Source of the DNA: Taibaiella sp.
GTDB taxonomy: Bacteria > Bacteroidota > Bacteroidia > Chitinophagales > Chitinophagaceae
Assembly (NCBI GenBank): GCA_019638495.1
Contig: JAHBTQ010000001.1
Location: 310,001 to 374,000 of the forward strand
Direction: 5' to 3'
DNA length: 64,000 nt
Shown: piece after piece, positions 18,129 through 24,959 of the stretch
Numbering within the stretch: the stretch's first letter is position 1
How the letters are laid out: every line of letters starts with the position of its first letter
Program-made: the position numbers and the translations under genes
The notes under the pieces: generated by a model
Told to the model about the DNA's origin: nothing
Databases searched by the model: none
What the model saw: the letters and a program-made list of their open reading frames with translations, nothing else

Positions 18129-18872
18129 TCAGTTGATGATCTCTCCCTGGTTGTCTGCCAGCCTTTCACGCCATTTTTGTAAGTCTTCAGGTGTCTGCCT
18201 TGCCCATTCCGGCACTTCGCCTACTATCTTCAGAGGTTGTGTAGTTCGGTATGACCGTGTTAAATTTCCCGGGAACTTCTTATCGGTAACATTGGGGTCA
18301 TTCTCAAAACTGCCTGTGGGCTCTACCACATATACCCGTTCACGCCCGTCACCCTTTGCCAGGGAAGCTGCCAATCCCGCACCATTCACCATTGCGGTGA
18401 AATAGATGTGGTTCATAAGCAGGTTGTCCTTATAGTTTGAGTTGAAACCGGGAACCAGCTCATCACCCACTTTCAGGTCGGCGCGGGTACCGTGATAGAA
18501 AGGGCCGGGGTCGGCCGGATCGCCGGAATACGTTTCTGAAAGTGACCGATATTTTTGGGCGTTTGCTTCATCTCCCAGTTCATCATAGCAGTCGGCAATA
18601 CGACCGTATAGCGACGGGAAAGCACTGCGCGTTGCCACACTGTCCACTCTTTGTCCAAGTTGCACAGCAGTTTCATACCACTTAAGCCGGTCGGGAACAC
18701 TCCTTTCGATGCGTGCTATGTATTGAGCAACGATGAATTTTTCGAGGTCGTTTGCGGCAGCATCCCAGGCTTGCCGGTAAATGTCTGCCACCTCTCCATC
18801 ACCAGCATTACCTTCCTTGGCCATGCCTTGCAATAAGAGACGGGTGGATTTACTTTGCGGGTTGAATTCCAT
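18129..18872 (-). CDS. Rifampin ADP-ribosyltransferase (Arr)-like protein with N-terminal helical domain
   Basis: A 247-residue protein. Residues about 120-227 match the Arr family: PGPFYHGTRADLKVGDEL, then a Tyr in HIYFTA, then VYVVEPTGSFENDPNVTDK and KFPGNLTRSYR. In Arr enzymes the equivalent His, Tyr and Asp hold NAD+ and rifamycin, and the enzyme inactivates rifampin by ADP-ribosylation. Stand-alone Arr is about 140 residues; here about 115 helical, TPR-like residues come first (WYETAVQLGQRVD, IADCYDELGDEANAQKYR). The ATG at 18872 is used; 28 open codons before it look non-coding. Resistance activity is inference, since Arr homologues also occur in other contexts. Confidence 0.78.
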   Translation of the reverse strand: MEFNPQSKSTRLLLQGMAKEGNAGDGEVADIYRQAWDAAANDLEKFIVAQYIARIERSVPDRLKWYETAVQLGQRVDSVATRSAFPSLYGRIADCYDELGDEANAQKYRSLSETYSGDPADPGPFYHGTRADLKVGDELVPGFNSNYKDNLLMNHIYFTAMVNGAGLAASLAKGDGRERVYVVEPTGSFENDPNVTDKKFPGNLTRSYRTTQPLKIVGEVPEWARQTPEDLQKWRERLADNQGEIIN

Positions 18873-19034
18873 TTTGCAGGGTGTTATGACGTTTATGACC
18901 CGGGCGAAACGACGGACAGTAACACTATCCGGATCTTTTTCAGCCTGACAGTACAAAATTAGACCCTAATCCACTAACATAAAACATGGCGCCATAACAA
19001 ACGACCTATGGCTGTTGCCTGTAGCAAAATCGCA

Positions 19035-19829
19035 TCACCGTTCCGTTGCTGCGTTCAACTTCGTTATCAGCCAACCACTGTTGGTTTCTTTTCGCTTTCG
19101 CTGCTCAACGGTGAATTGCCAGCCGGGAATGGTAGCAAATTGGTAAGATACATCAGCAACGCGGCTGAACTTCGCTTTGCCCTGTGCAATAAGCGCCAGC
19201 AAACGGGTGACGGCGGGAGAGGACAAAGCCTGTGCGCTGAAATAACCGGTTACTGCCTGCCCCGGCGAGAACACATACTGCAGTTGCAGGAAGTTGGTAC
19301 CATGGGCAGAAGTGGGTATGAAATCGGAGGCGCCCTTTTTTACCGGGGCAACAAATGAGGTTGCAGGAAGATTGCCGCCATCGACAGAAGACACCACCCA
19401 CTTCAATCCGCCGTTATCGCGGGCTATCTGTAAGGTAACAGGCACCTTCACGGTTTTGTTGTCTATACCAAACAAGCAGACAGCACGTGCATGCCACGTG
19501 CTGTCTGAAATAGAAAGGTAAAGGTCATTATTACAAACCTGCTGAATGAACCGATCAACGTCCGCACCCCAATGCATCTTTTTGTCGAAAAGCGAGCGGA
19601 TCATCCGGCGACGCGTTATCATGCTATCTGTGCCCAGCACAGCGCGACTCTGTGTGCGTATATACGATTGTGGGTCGTCATTGAACCTTTCAATGAATTC
19701 ATCAATGAGCTTTACCTCATAGAGGAAAAAACTTTCCGACTGCTGCGCCCCGGTGGAAAATGCCTGTGCCTTTGCAACCCGCGTACCCGCGAGCAGGATG
19801 ACCAACAACATTAAGCATCTATACCTCAT
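19035..19829 (-). CDS. Secreted protein of unknown function
   Basis: A 264-residue protein with a clear N-terminal signal peptide (LMLLVILLAGTRVAKAQ, cleavage about residue 22). The mature part begins with a helical segment containing EFIERFNDDPQSYIRTQSR, a pattern reminiscent of NTF2-like or Bacteroides secreted proteins, and ends in a beta-rich basic region. I do not recognise the family. It starts 15 bases after the stop of the gene at 19845 on the same strand, so the two secreted proteins are probably made from one transcript and may work together. Confidence 0.7.
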   Translation of the reverse strand: MRYRCLMLLVILLAGTRVAKAQAFSTGAQQSESFFLYEVKLIDEFIERFNDDPQSYIRTQSRAVLGTDSMITRRRMIRSLFDKKMHWGADVDRFIQQVCNNDLYLSISDSTWHARAVCLFGIDNKTVKVPVTLQIARDNGGLKWVVSSVDGGNLPATSFVAPVKKGASDFIPTSAHGTNFLQLQYVFSPGQAVTGYFSAQALSSPAVTRLLALIAQGKAKFSRVADVSYQFATIPGWQFTVEQRKRKETNSGWLITKLNAATER

Positions 19830-19844
19830 GGGCAGTTTTAATAT

Positions 19845-20480
19845 TTACTCTTCAGTCACCCCTATGTTACCCAGGAACACGTCCATATATGCCTTGCCGG
19901 GTGCTGCTGCGTTCTTATCGTCCCACACCTTCACACCTACTTCTATCCTCTTCTGTGTCACATCGTGGTAGGTATATCCTGCCTCGCCACCGCGCACACC
20001 GGTAAACTCCTGCTCAAATGCTACAATGCCCCGGTAAGTACCATCCGGCTGACGCGTAAAATTACTTACATACTGGGCATTGTGCCAGGTGATGTTTACG
20101 TTGTCGTATTTAAGCTTGCCAAGGCGCTCCAGGTATTGGCGAACGGGCATCGTTTCCAGAGCGCTTTTACTTTTGGCTGTAACTGATACAAGTACCTTGT
20201 CATTGTTATTGAACAACTTCATTGCCTCGGCCACCTGGGCCTTGTAATTGGTGTTGTTCTTCTCGGCTATCTTATGAATGAGGCGCGTCAGTTCTTTTGT
20301 CTTTTGCTCTACACGCTGGTTCAACTCGTTCTTGCTGAACTTGATATTGTCGGGGAACACAAAGACCTGCCCTTCGCGTGCTGCGCGCGTCTTTTTGTTG
20401 CCCTTCACTGTTTCATTTTGCTGTGCGCCTACCGACAGCGCCAGGAGCATGATGATGCTAAAAATGTAGTACCGTTTCAT
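19845..20480 (-). CDS. Secreted protein of unknown function, first of a two-gene unit
   Basis: A 211-residue protein with a signal peptide (YYIFSIIMLLALSVGAQ, cleaved near residue 19). The mature part has a basic start, a long charged helix (residues about 48-90) and a C-terminal beta-rich half (ITWHNAQYVSNFTRQPDGTY, VGVKVWDDKNAA). No catalytic motif is visible and I do not recognise the family. It is followed 15 bases later by another secreted protein. TACGTTTG, a perfect -7 match, lies at 20516-20523 on this strand. Confidence 0.7.
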   Translation of the reverse strand: MKRYYIFSIIMLLALSVGAQQNETVKGNKKTRAAREGQVFVFPDNIKFSKNELNQRVEQKTKELTRLIHKIAEKNNTNYKAQVAEAMKLFNNNDKVLVSVTAKSKSALETMPVRQYLERLGKLKYDNVNITWHNAQYVSNFTRQPDGTYRGIVAFEQEFTGVRGGEAGYTYHDVTQKRIEVGVKVWDDKNAAAPGKAYMDVFLGNIGVTEE

Positions 20481-20515
20481 ATCTGCGTTTTTTGTTTGAT
20501 TTTCTATTTAGAATG

Positions 20516-20523
20516 CAAACGTA
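20516..20523 (-). promoter_or_regulatory. -7 element for the two-gene secreted-protein unit
   Basis: TACGTTTG on the minus strand matches TAnnTTTG at 8 of 8, 35 bases before the ATG at 20480. No matching -33 element is evident. Confidence 0.35.
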
Positions 20524-20683
20524 CCTACACTCCTCTCCTCCGGGGCTGACTGCCCTCACCACACAATATGATTATTATCATGGCGTTGGCGCCATACCGG
20601 AACCTAAGTGGCGTAGTGCATATTTCATTCTCGTTGCATTTGAATAACTTTGATTAGCCCTTGCACTTCAAATCTCGTTGCTT

Positions 20684-21076
20684 ATGAATTGGAAAGTAAT
20701 TTTCGCGCTTTCATTGTTCGGGCTGGGTATGGCCGCCGCTACGATATCGCTCATACCATTGAACATTGAATTCTGGTTCTGGCTTTGCATCTTCCTTTTT
20801 TGTGCTGTTGTCATCGCTAAGCGATGCACGGGTGCTTACTTTCTTCATGGCTTCCTCGTGTCCTTGGTGAATTGCATATGGGTAACCGGCGCCCACGTAC
20901 TTTTTGCAGATACCTACCTGGCAAATCACAAAGCGGAGGCTATGATGATGCATAACTCACCTACCGGCATCAGCGTAAGAGCCATGATGCTGATAATGGG
21001 TCCTGTTATTGGAATTATCTCCGGCCTGGTGCTCGGATTATTTGCTTTCGTTGCGTCAAAGACGGTAAAAGGCTAG
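20684..21076 (+). CDS. Small integral membrane protein
   Basis: A 130-residue protein with about four hydrophobic segments: roughly residues 4-24, 26-44, 50-72 and 96-122, with a hydrophilic, Met/His-rich loop (ANHKAEAMMMHNSP) between the last two. I do not recognise the family; the Met/His cluster could bind metal, but that is speculation. The ATG at 20684 is preferred over a TTG two codons earlier. TAACTTTG, a perfect -7 match, lies at 20645-20652. The gene is convergent with the TonB receptor, whose end is 15 bases away. Confidence 0.7.
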   Translation: MNWKVIFALSLFGLGMAAATISLIPLNIEFWFWLCIFLFCAVVIAKRCTGAYFLHGFLVSLVNCIWVTGAHVLFADTYLANHKAEAMMMHNSPTGISVRAMMLIMGPVIGIISGLVLGLFAFVASKTVKG

Positions 21077-21090
21077 AAGAGAAGCCGTTA

Positions 21091-23430
21091 CTATTTATTC
21101 AACGTATACCGTACGCCCAAAAACACCCTCCTGCCCTGGTTGGGTGCATAAACGTATGATGGGTCAAAGGTGAGCCCGTATGGATTGGCAGGTGTAACCA
21201 TTGCCTGTCCATTGCTATCAAACTGTACATTCTTATCAAACGGATCATTTGCACGTGCTATAATGAACGGGTTACCTCGGTTAGGTGTCCAGTTGAGCAG
21301 GTTTTTTATGCCGCCATATATTTCCAGCTGCGGCCTTATCTTTTTGGTGAGCTGCACATTCTGTATGCTCCACCATGGCGAGTATTCGCTCCGGGGATCA
21401 TTGGCACTCAGGAGTGGCAGCCTCATAGGGCTGTAGACATTTCCGGTATAATCAACAGACAAACCGATGCGGCTGAATGTGTACCCGATGGTCCAGACCC
21501 CGGTAAATCGCTCGGTAAACATCTGTCGCCTCTTCACGCCGCTATCCACACTGTGCACATCCATAAAGGTGCCACCCAGCAGCACCTTCAATCCGTTGTT
21601 AAGCGACATATCAAAGTTCAGCGACACACCGCGAGACACAGCATACCCATCCAGGTTGTCAAAGATTATTTTGTTAGGGTCGCTGTCATAATCCGCAATG
21701 ATCTTATTTGTAAACAGGGTATAAAACGTTGTCGCATCCAGCCCTATGTAGGCGCCTGCATTCGAGTATATCTTCTTCACAAAATTGACGTTGCCATTCC
21801 AGGACGTTTCCGGCTTCAGGTCTGAGAGAAACGCCACTTGTCGAGACCCTGTGAGGGCAGCGTGATCTTCTGTAAATACATTGGCTACACGGTATCCGTT
21901 GCCAAACCCTATCCGCAACACATTATTGAGATTGGACGAGGTCCACTTATAGTTGACGCGAGGTGTAAGGATATTTCCGTGCAGGGAGTTCCGATCATAT
22001 CGAAGGCCCATCAGCAACTTGCTATGCTCATTGAGCGCCCATTCGTCCTGGAGAAACACACCCGGCAAATAGGTTTTTGAAGGCATGTTGTTGCCTGAGC
22101 CGAGCGTATCGAACGTGGCTGTGGCCAGTGTGTTATCATCATAATAAGTGTAGCGGTAAGTAGCACCCGCAAGCAGATCATGCCTTCCCACCTCCCGCGC
22201 CCAGGTGAGCTGCCCAAAGCCAATGTATTGCTGTGCAATAAACGGCGTTTTGCCATACACACTATTCTGGTCATGCCCGTTTCCGCTGAACATGAGCGTC
22301 AGTTTCTCCCGCACAGGTAATTGGTACACACCGTACATCTCCCATCGCTTTGTGTAGATGCTCTCAGCATAGAGACTGTCACCACCACGAAATTCTCTGG
22401 TCCAGCGCATATCGCCGCCCCATCTGTCTTCCAGCACATACCGTCCGGCTACAGAGAATAATCTGGCATCCTTTCTTGTAAAATTCCATTTGTTGAATAG
22501 GGATACTCGGTGCTGCAGGGTCACATCCGTGAAGCCGTCTTTATTGTTGTCTACCGGGTTTTGATAATTAAAGTAATTGATACCCACCAGCGACTGCGCC
22601 TTCTTTCCGGCATTGAATTTCGCCGAGAGGTCAGCATTCAGTTCACCCCAGCTTGTGCCAAAAATGTCGGCGGAGAGCAAGGGAGCATTCACCGGCTTCT
22701 TAGTAATGATGTTTATGAGTCCTCCTACTGCTTCGCTGCCATAGAGCGTAGAGGCCGGCCCCTTCACCACCTCTACCCTATCAATGAGTGACTGGGGAAT
22801 GCCGGACAGACCATATACCGTGGCCAGTCCACTCACAATGGGCATGCCGTCTATCAGCACCATCGTATAGGGCCCTTCCAGTCCATTGATATGTATATCA
22901 CCGGTGTTGCAGATGTTACAGTTGAGCTGCGGGCGCACACCGTTCACATTTTGCAGGGCATCAAAAATGGTTGGTGTGGGGTTTGCCTTGAAGAATTTTG
23001 AAGTGTAGACCTCTACCGGTACAGCGCTTTCCAGCTTTGACACTTCCTTCATGGTGCCTGACACCACTACTTCGCCAAGGGTGGATGTGGCACTCATCAG
23101 CCGAAAGTTAAATGCCTTACGGTTGCCAATGGATAGCGTATCCGGTGCATACCCTGCATAGGACGCCACAAGTTTCCGCCCGACTGCAGCCGATGCCGCG
23201 ATGGATAGTCTGAAGTTGCCCTTTTCGTCTGTGGTGGTGCCAAAGCCGGTACCCGGTACAAACACGGTGCAGTAAGGTAGCGCGTCCGTGTTTTGCCGGT
23301 CTGCCACATGACCGGTTAGTATCAGCTCCTGGGCCTGTGCAGACCCCGTATTGTGCAGCATTACCGCGACAATCGCCATCAAAACGAGCAGGAATGGCCT
23401 TTTTCTATTGAGATTAATTGAAAATTTCAT
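21091..23430 (-). CDS. TonB-dependent outer-membrane receptor
   Basis: A 779-residue receptor. A signal peptide (residues about 11-34) is followed by a carboxypeptidase-regulatory-like beta domain (about 38-115, YCTVFVPGTGFGTTTDEKGNF), a plug domain (about 125-235, LIDGMPIVSG, EVVKGPASTLYGSEAVGG and INIITKK) and a beta-barrel to the C-terminus. The plug carries a Cys-x2-Cys in LNCNICNTGDIHINGLEGP, seen in a subgroup of Bacteroidota receptors and possibly metal or heme related. No SusD partner is present, so glycan uptake is unlikely. The ATG at 23430 is used. The promoter contains a DtxR/IdeR-like operator, pointing to iron or manganese control; the substrate is unknown. Confidence 0.9.
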   Translation of the reverse strand: MKFSINLNRKRPFLLVLMAIVAVMLHNTGSAQAQELILTGHVADRQNTDALPYCTVFVPGTGFGTTTDEKGNFRLSIAASAAVGRKLVASYAGYAPDTLSIGNRKAFNFRLMSATSTLGEVVVSGTMKEVSKLESAVPVEVYTSKFFKANPTPTIFDALQNVNGVRPQLNCNICNTGDIHINGLEGPYTMVLIDGMPIVSGLATVYGLSGIPQSLIDRVEVVKGPASTLYGSEAVGGLINIITKKPVNAPLLSADIFGTSWGELNADLSAKFNAGKKAQSLVGINYFNYQNPVDNNKDGFTDVTLQHRVSLFNKWNFTRKDARLFSVAGRYVLEDRWGGDMRWTREFRGGDSLYAESIYTKRWEMYGVYQLPVREKLTLMFSGNGHDQNSVYGKTPFIAQQYIGFGQLTWAREVGRHDLLAGATYRYTYYDDNTLATATFDTLGSGNNMPSKTYLPGVFLQDEWALNEHSKLLMGLRYDRNSLHGNILTPRVNYKWTSSNLNNVLRIGFGNGYRVANVFTEDHAALTGSRQVAFLSDLKPETSWNGNVNFVKKIYSNAGAYIGLDATTFYTLFTNKIIADYDSDPNKIIFDNLDGYAVSRGVSLNFDMSLNNGLKVLLGGTFMDVHSVDSGVKRRQMFTERFTGVWTIGYTFSRIGLSVDYTGNVYSPMRLPLLSANDPRSEYSPWWSIQNVQLTKKIRPQLEIYGGIKNLLNWTPNRGNPFIIARANDPFDKNVQFDSNGQAMVTPANPYGLTFDPSYVYAPNQGRRVFLGVRYTLNK

Positions 23431-23442
23431 TTTATTGCTCGG

Positions 23443-23473
23443 CAAAATTATAGCATTAGTCTAACCTAATAAA
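23443..23473 (-). promoter_or_regulatory. Promoter of the TonB receptor
   Basis: On the minus strand TTTA (23470-23473), one mismatch from TTTG, is followed after exactly 19 bases by TAATTTTG (23443-23450), a perfect -7 match. The start codon is 12 bases beyond. The 19-base spacer is the DtxR-like operator. Confidence 0.5.
23451..23469. promoter_or_regulatory. DtxR/IdeR-like operator between receptor and tonB-like gene
   Basis: The 19 bases read TAGCATTAGTCTAACCTAA. Against the IdeR/DtxR consensus TTAGGTTAGSCTAACCTAA the right half matches 9 of 9 and the whole 14 of 19. It lies between the -33 and -7 elements of the receptor promoter, where a bound repressor would block transcription. Which regulator binds is inference. 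Confidence 0.5.
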
Positions 23474-23529
23474 ATAAATTCCACGCAGCAAATAATATCG
23501 CGCCAATACAAATCATTATATTTGTCCTG

Positions 23530-23913
23530 ATGAGGTTCAGGAACATTCTCGCGGCATTAATTGTACTACAGTCATGGGGCGCTGCAGGACTGCAGGCAGC
23601 CAAAATTGAAAAGGCACCTGAATTTCCGGGTGGCATGGCGGGTATTACCGAATACCTGGACATTGCTATCAGGTACCCCGATGAGGCTCGTAGAAATAAA
23701 GTTGAAGGCAGCGTGCTGGTAAAATTTACTGTGAATGCGGATGGAGGCATTGAAAATGTGGCAGTGCAACGATCGGTGCAAGCCATACTGGATAGTGAAG
23801 CTGTGCGCGTAATAAGGGCGATGCCCAACTGGACACCTGCACAGGCACAGGGCAAACCTGTGTCGGCATCAATGGCGCTGCCCATCAATTTCAGCCTAGG
23901 CAACGGAAGATAG
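23530..23913 (+). CDS. TonB C-terminal-domain protein (energy-transducer-like)
   Basis: A 127-residue protein: an N-terminal hydrophobic segment (residues about 5-23) leads directly into a TonB C-terminal domain (PEFPGGMAGITEYLDIAIRY, PDEARRNKVEGSVLVKFTVN, VQAILDSEAVRVIRAMPNW). A true TonB has a membrane anchor plus a long Pro-rich spanner; here the linker is almost absent, and the N-terminus could be a cleaved signal peptide. Such stand-alone domains are common in Bacteroidota and may be periplasmic. It is divergent from the TonB receptor with 99 bases between, which suggests linked control. TATATTTG at 23517-23524 would give a nearly leaderless mRNA. Confidence 0.82.
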   Translation: MRFRNILAALIVLQSWGAAGLQAAKIEKAPEFPGGMAGITEYLDIAIRYPDEARRNKVEGSVLVKFTVNADGGIENVAVQRSVQAILDSEAVRVIRAMPNWTPAQAQGKPVSASMALPINFSLGNGR

Positions 23914-24014
23914 CAAGCGGGTCGCTGTTATATCTGAAAGTCATGTTGTTATAATATTCCCAACCTGCCGCCTCTCTCGTTTCCTTTTCGTTATTTTGCA
24001 CATATTACTCGCGT

Positions 24015-24959
24015 ATGAAAATATCCAAGGAAGCAAAGACCGGACTACTGGTGGCCTCGGCTCTTTTGATCTTCTTTATCGGCTTCAGTTTCCTTAAAGG
24101 CTCAGACCTTTTCTCAAATAACAAGGATTACTACTGTTACTTTCCCAGCGTGGAAGGATTGCAGAAGTCTACCTATGTGCAGATAAAGGGTATAAACGTG
24201 GGCCAGGTAACCGGTCTGGAACTGGCAGGCGACCAGGGCGTGAAGGTGACACTGTCCGTACGCAACAAGACAAAACTACCAGGCGGCACGACAGCGGAGC
24301 TGAAATCTGACCTGCTGGGGTCGAAGGTAATTGAGCTGGTACCGGGAAGCGGGCCGGAAACAGTGGCACCGGGTGGCACGATCAAGGGTTTCAAAGATAA
24401 TGGCGCTATTGACAAGATATCCGGCGAGCTGACGCCACGACTGGAGGAACTGAAGGGAACGATCACAGCCTTCAACGCAACACTCCACAATATCAATCAT
24501 ATAGTAGACGAGGACAATCAGCAAGCCATATCTGCTGCAGTGCAGTCGCTGAAAGTAACTGCTGACAACCTCGCTAAATTATCAGATGCCATTTCAAAAG
24601 AAAGCAACCAGATAACGGGCATAATTCGCAACACAAACAGCATCACCAGCAACCTGGCTAAAAGCAATGATACCGTTCAGCGTATTCTCTCAAACACGAA
24701 CCGCATAACGGCACAGCTTGCCAATTCGCCCATCCAGAAGACGCTAACAGACCTGCAGAAGACCACCGCTGAGCTGCAGAGCATCATGGACAAGATCAAT
24801 AATAATAAGGGTACCATGGGTATGCTCATCAATGATAAAGAGCTGTATAATAACATGAACAAGTCGATGAAGTCTATAAACGACCTTACCACCGACCTGA
24901 AAGCGCATCCCGGCAGGTACATAAATGTCAGTGTATTCGGCGGCAAGAAAAATAAATGA
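24015..24959 (+). CDS. mlaD: MlaD/MCE family lipid-transport protein
   Basis: A 314-residue MCE-domain protein. One N-terminal membrane segment (about 9-27, TGLLVASALLIFFIGF) anchors it; the MCE domain follows (about 36-118: YYCYFPSVEGLQKSTYVQIKG split as YYCYFPSVEGL and VQIKGINVGQV; LKSDLLGSKVIEL). The C-terminal 170 residues are a long helical, Asn/Thr-rich region, as in single-MCE proteins that span the periplasm. It should be the substrate-binding part of an ABC system moving phospholipids between the membranes; the permease and ATPase genes are not in this window. The stop overlaps the OstA-like gene by four bases (ATGA), so the two are translationally coupled. Confidence 0.88.
   Translation: MKISKEAKTGLLVASALLIFFIGFSFLKGSDLFSNNKDYYCYFPSVEGLQKSTYVQIKGINVGQVTGLELAGDQGVKVTLSVRNKTKLPGGTTAELKSDLLGSKVIELVPGSGPETVAPGGTIKGFKDNGAIDKISGELTPRLEELKGTITAFNATLHNINHIVDEDNQQAISAAVQSLKVTADNLAKLSDAISKESNQITGIIRNTNSITSNLAKSNDTVQRILSNTNRITAQLANSPIQKTLTDLQKTTAELQSIMDKINNNKGTMGMLINDKELYNNMNKSMKSINDLTTDLKAHPGRYINVSVFGGKKNK

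Noticed and set aside
23451..23469. Fur box instead of a DtxR-like site
   Set aside because: The sequence lacks the GATAAT hexamer array of Fur boxes; the CTAACCTAA half-site fits DtxR/IdeR far better.
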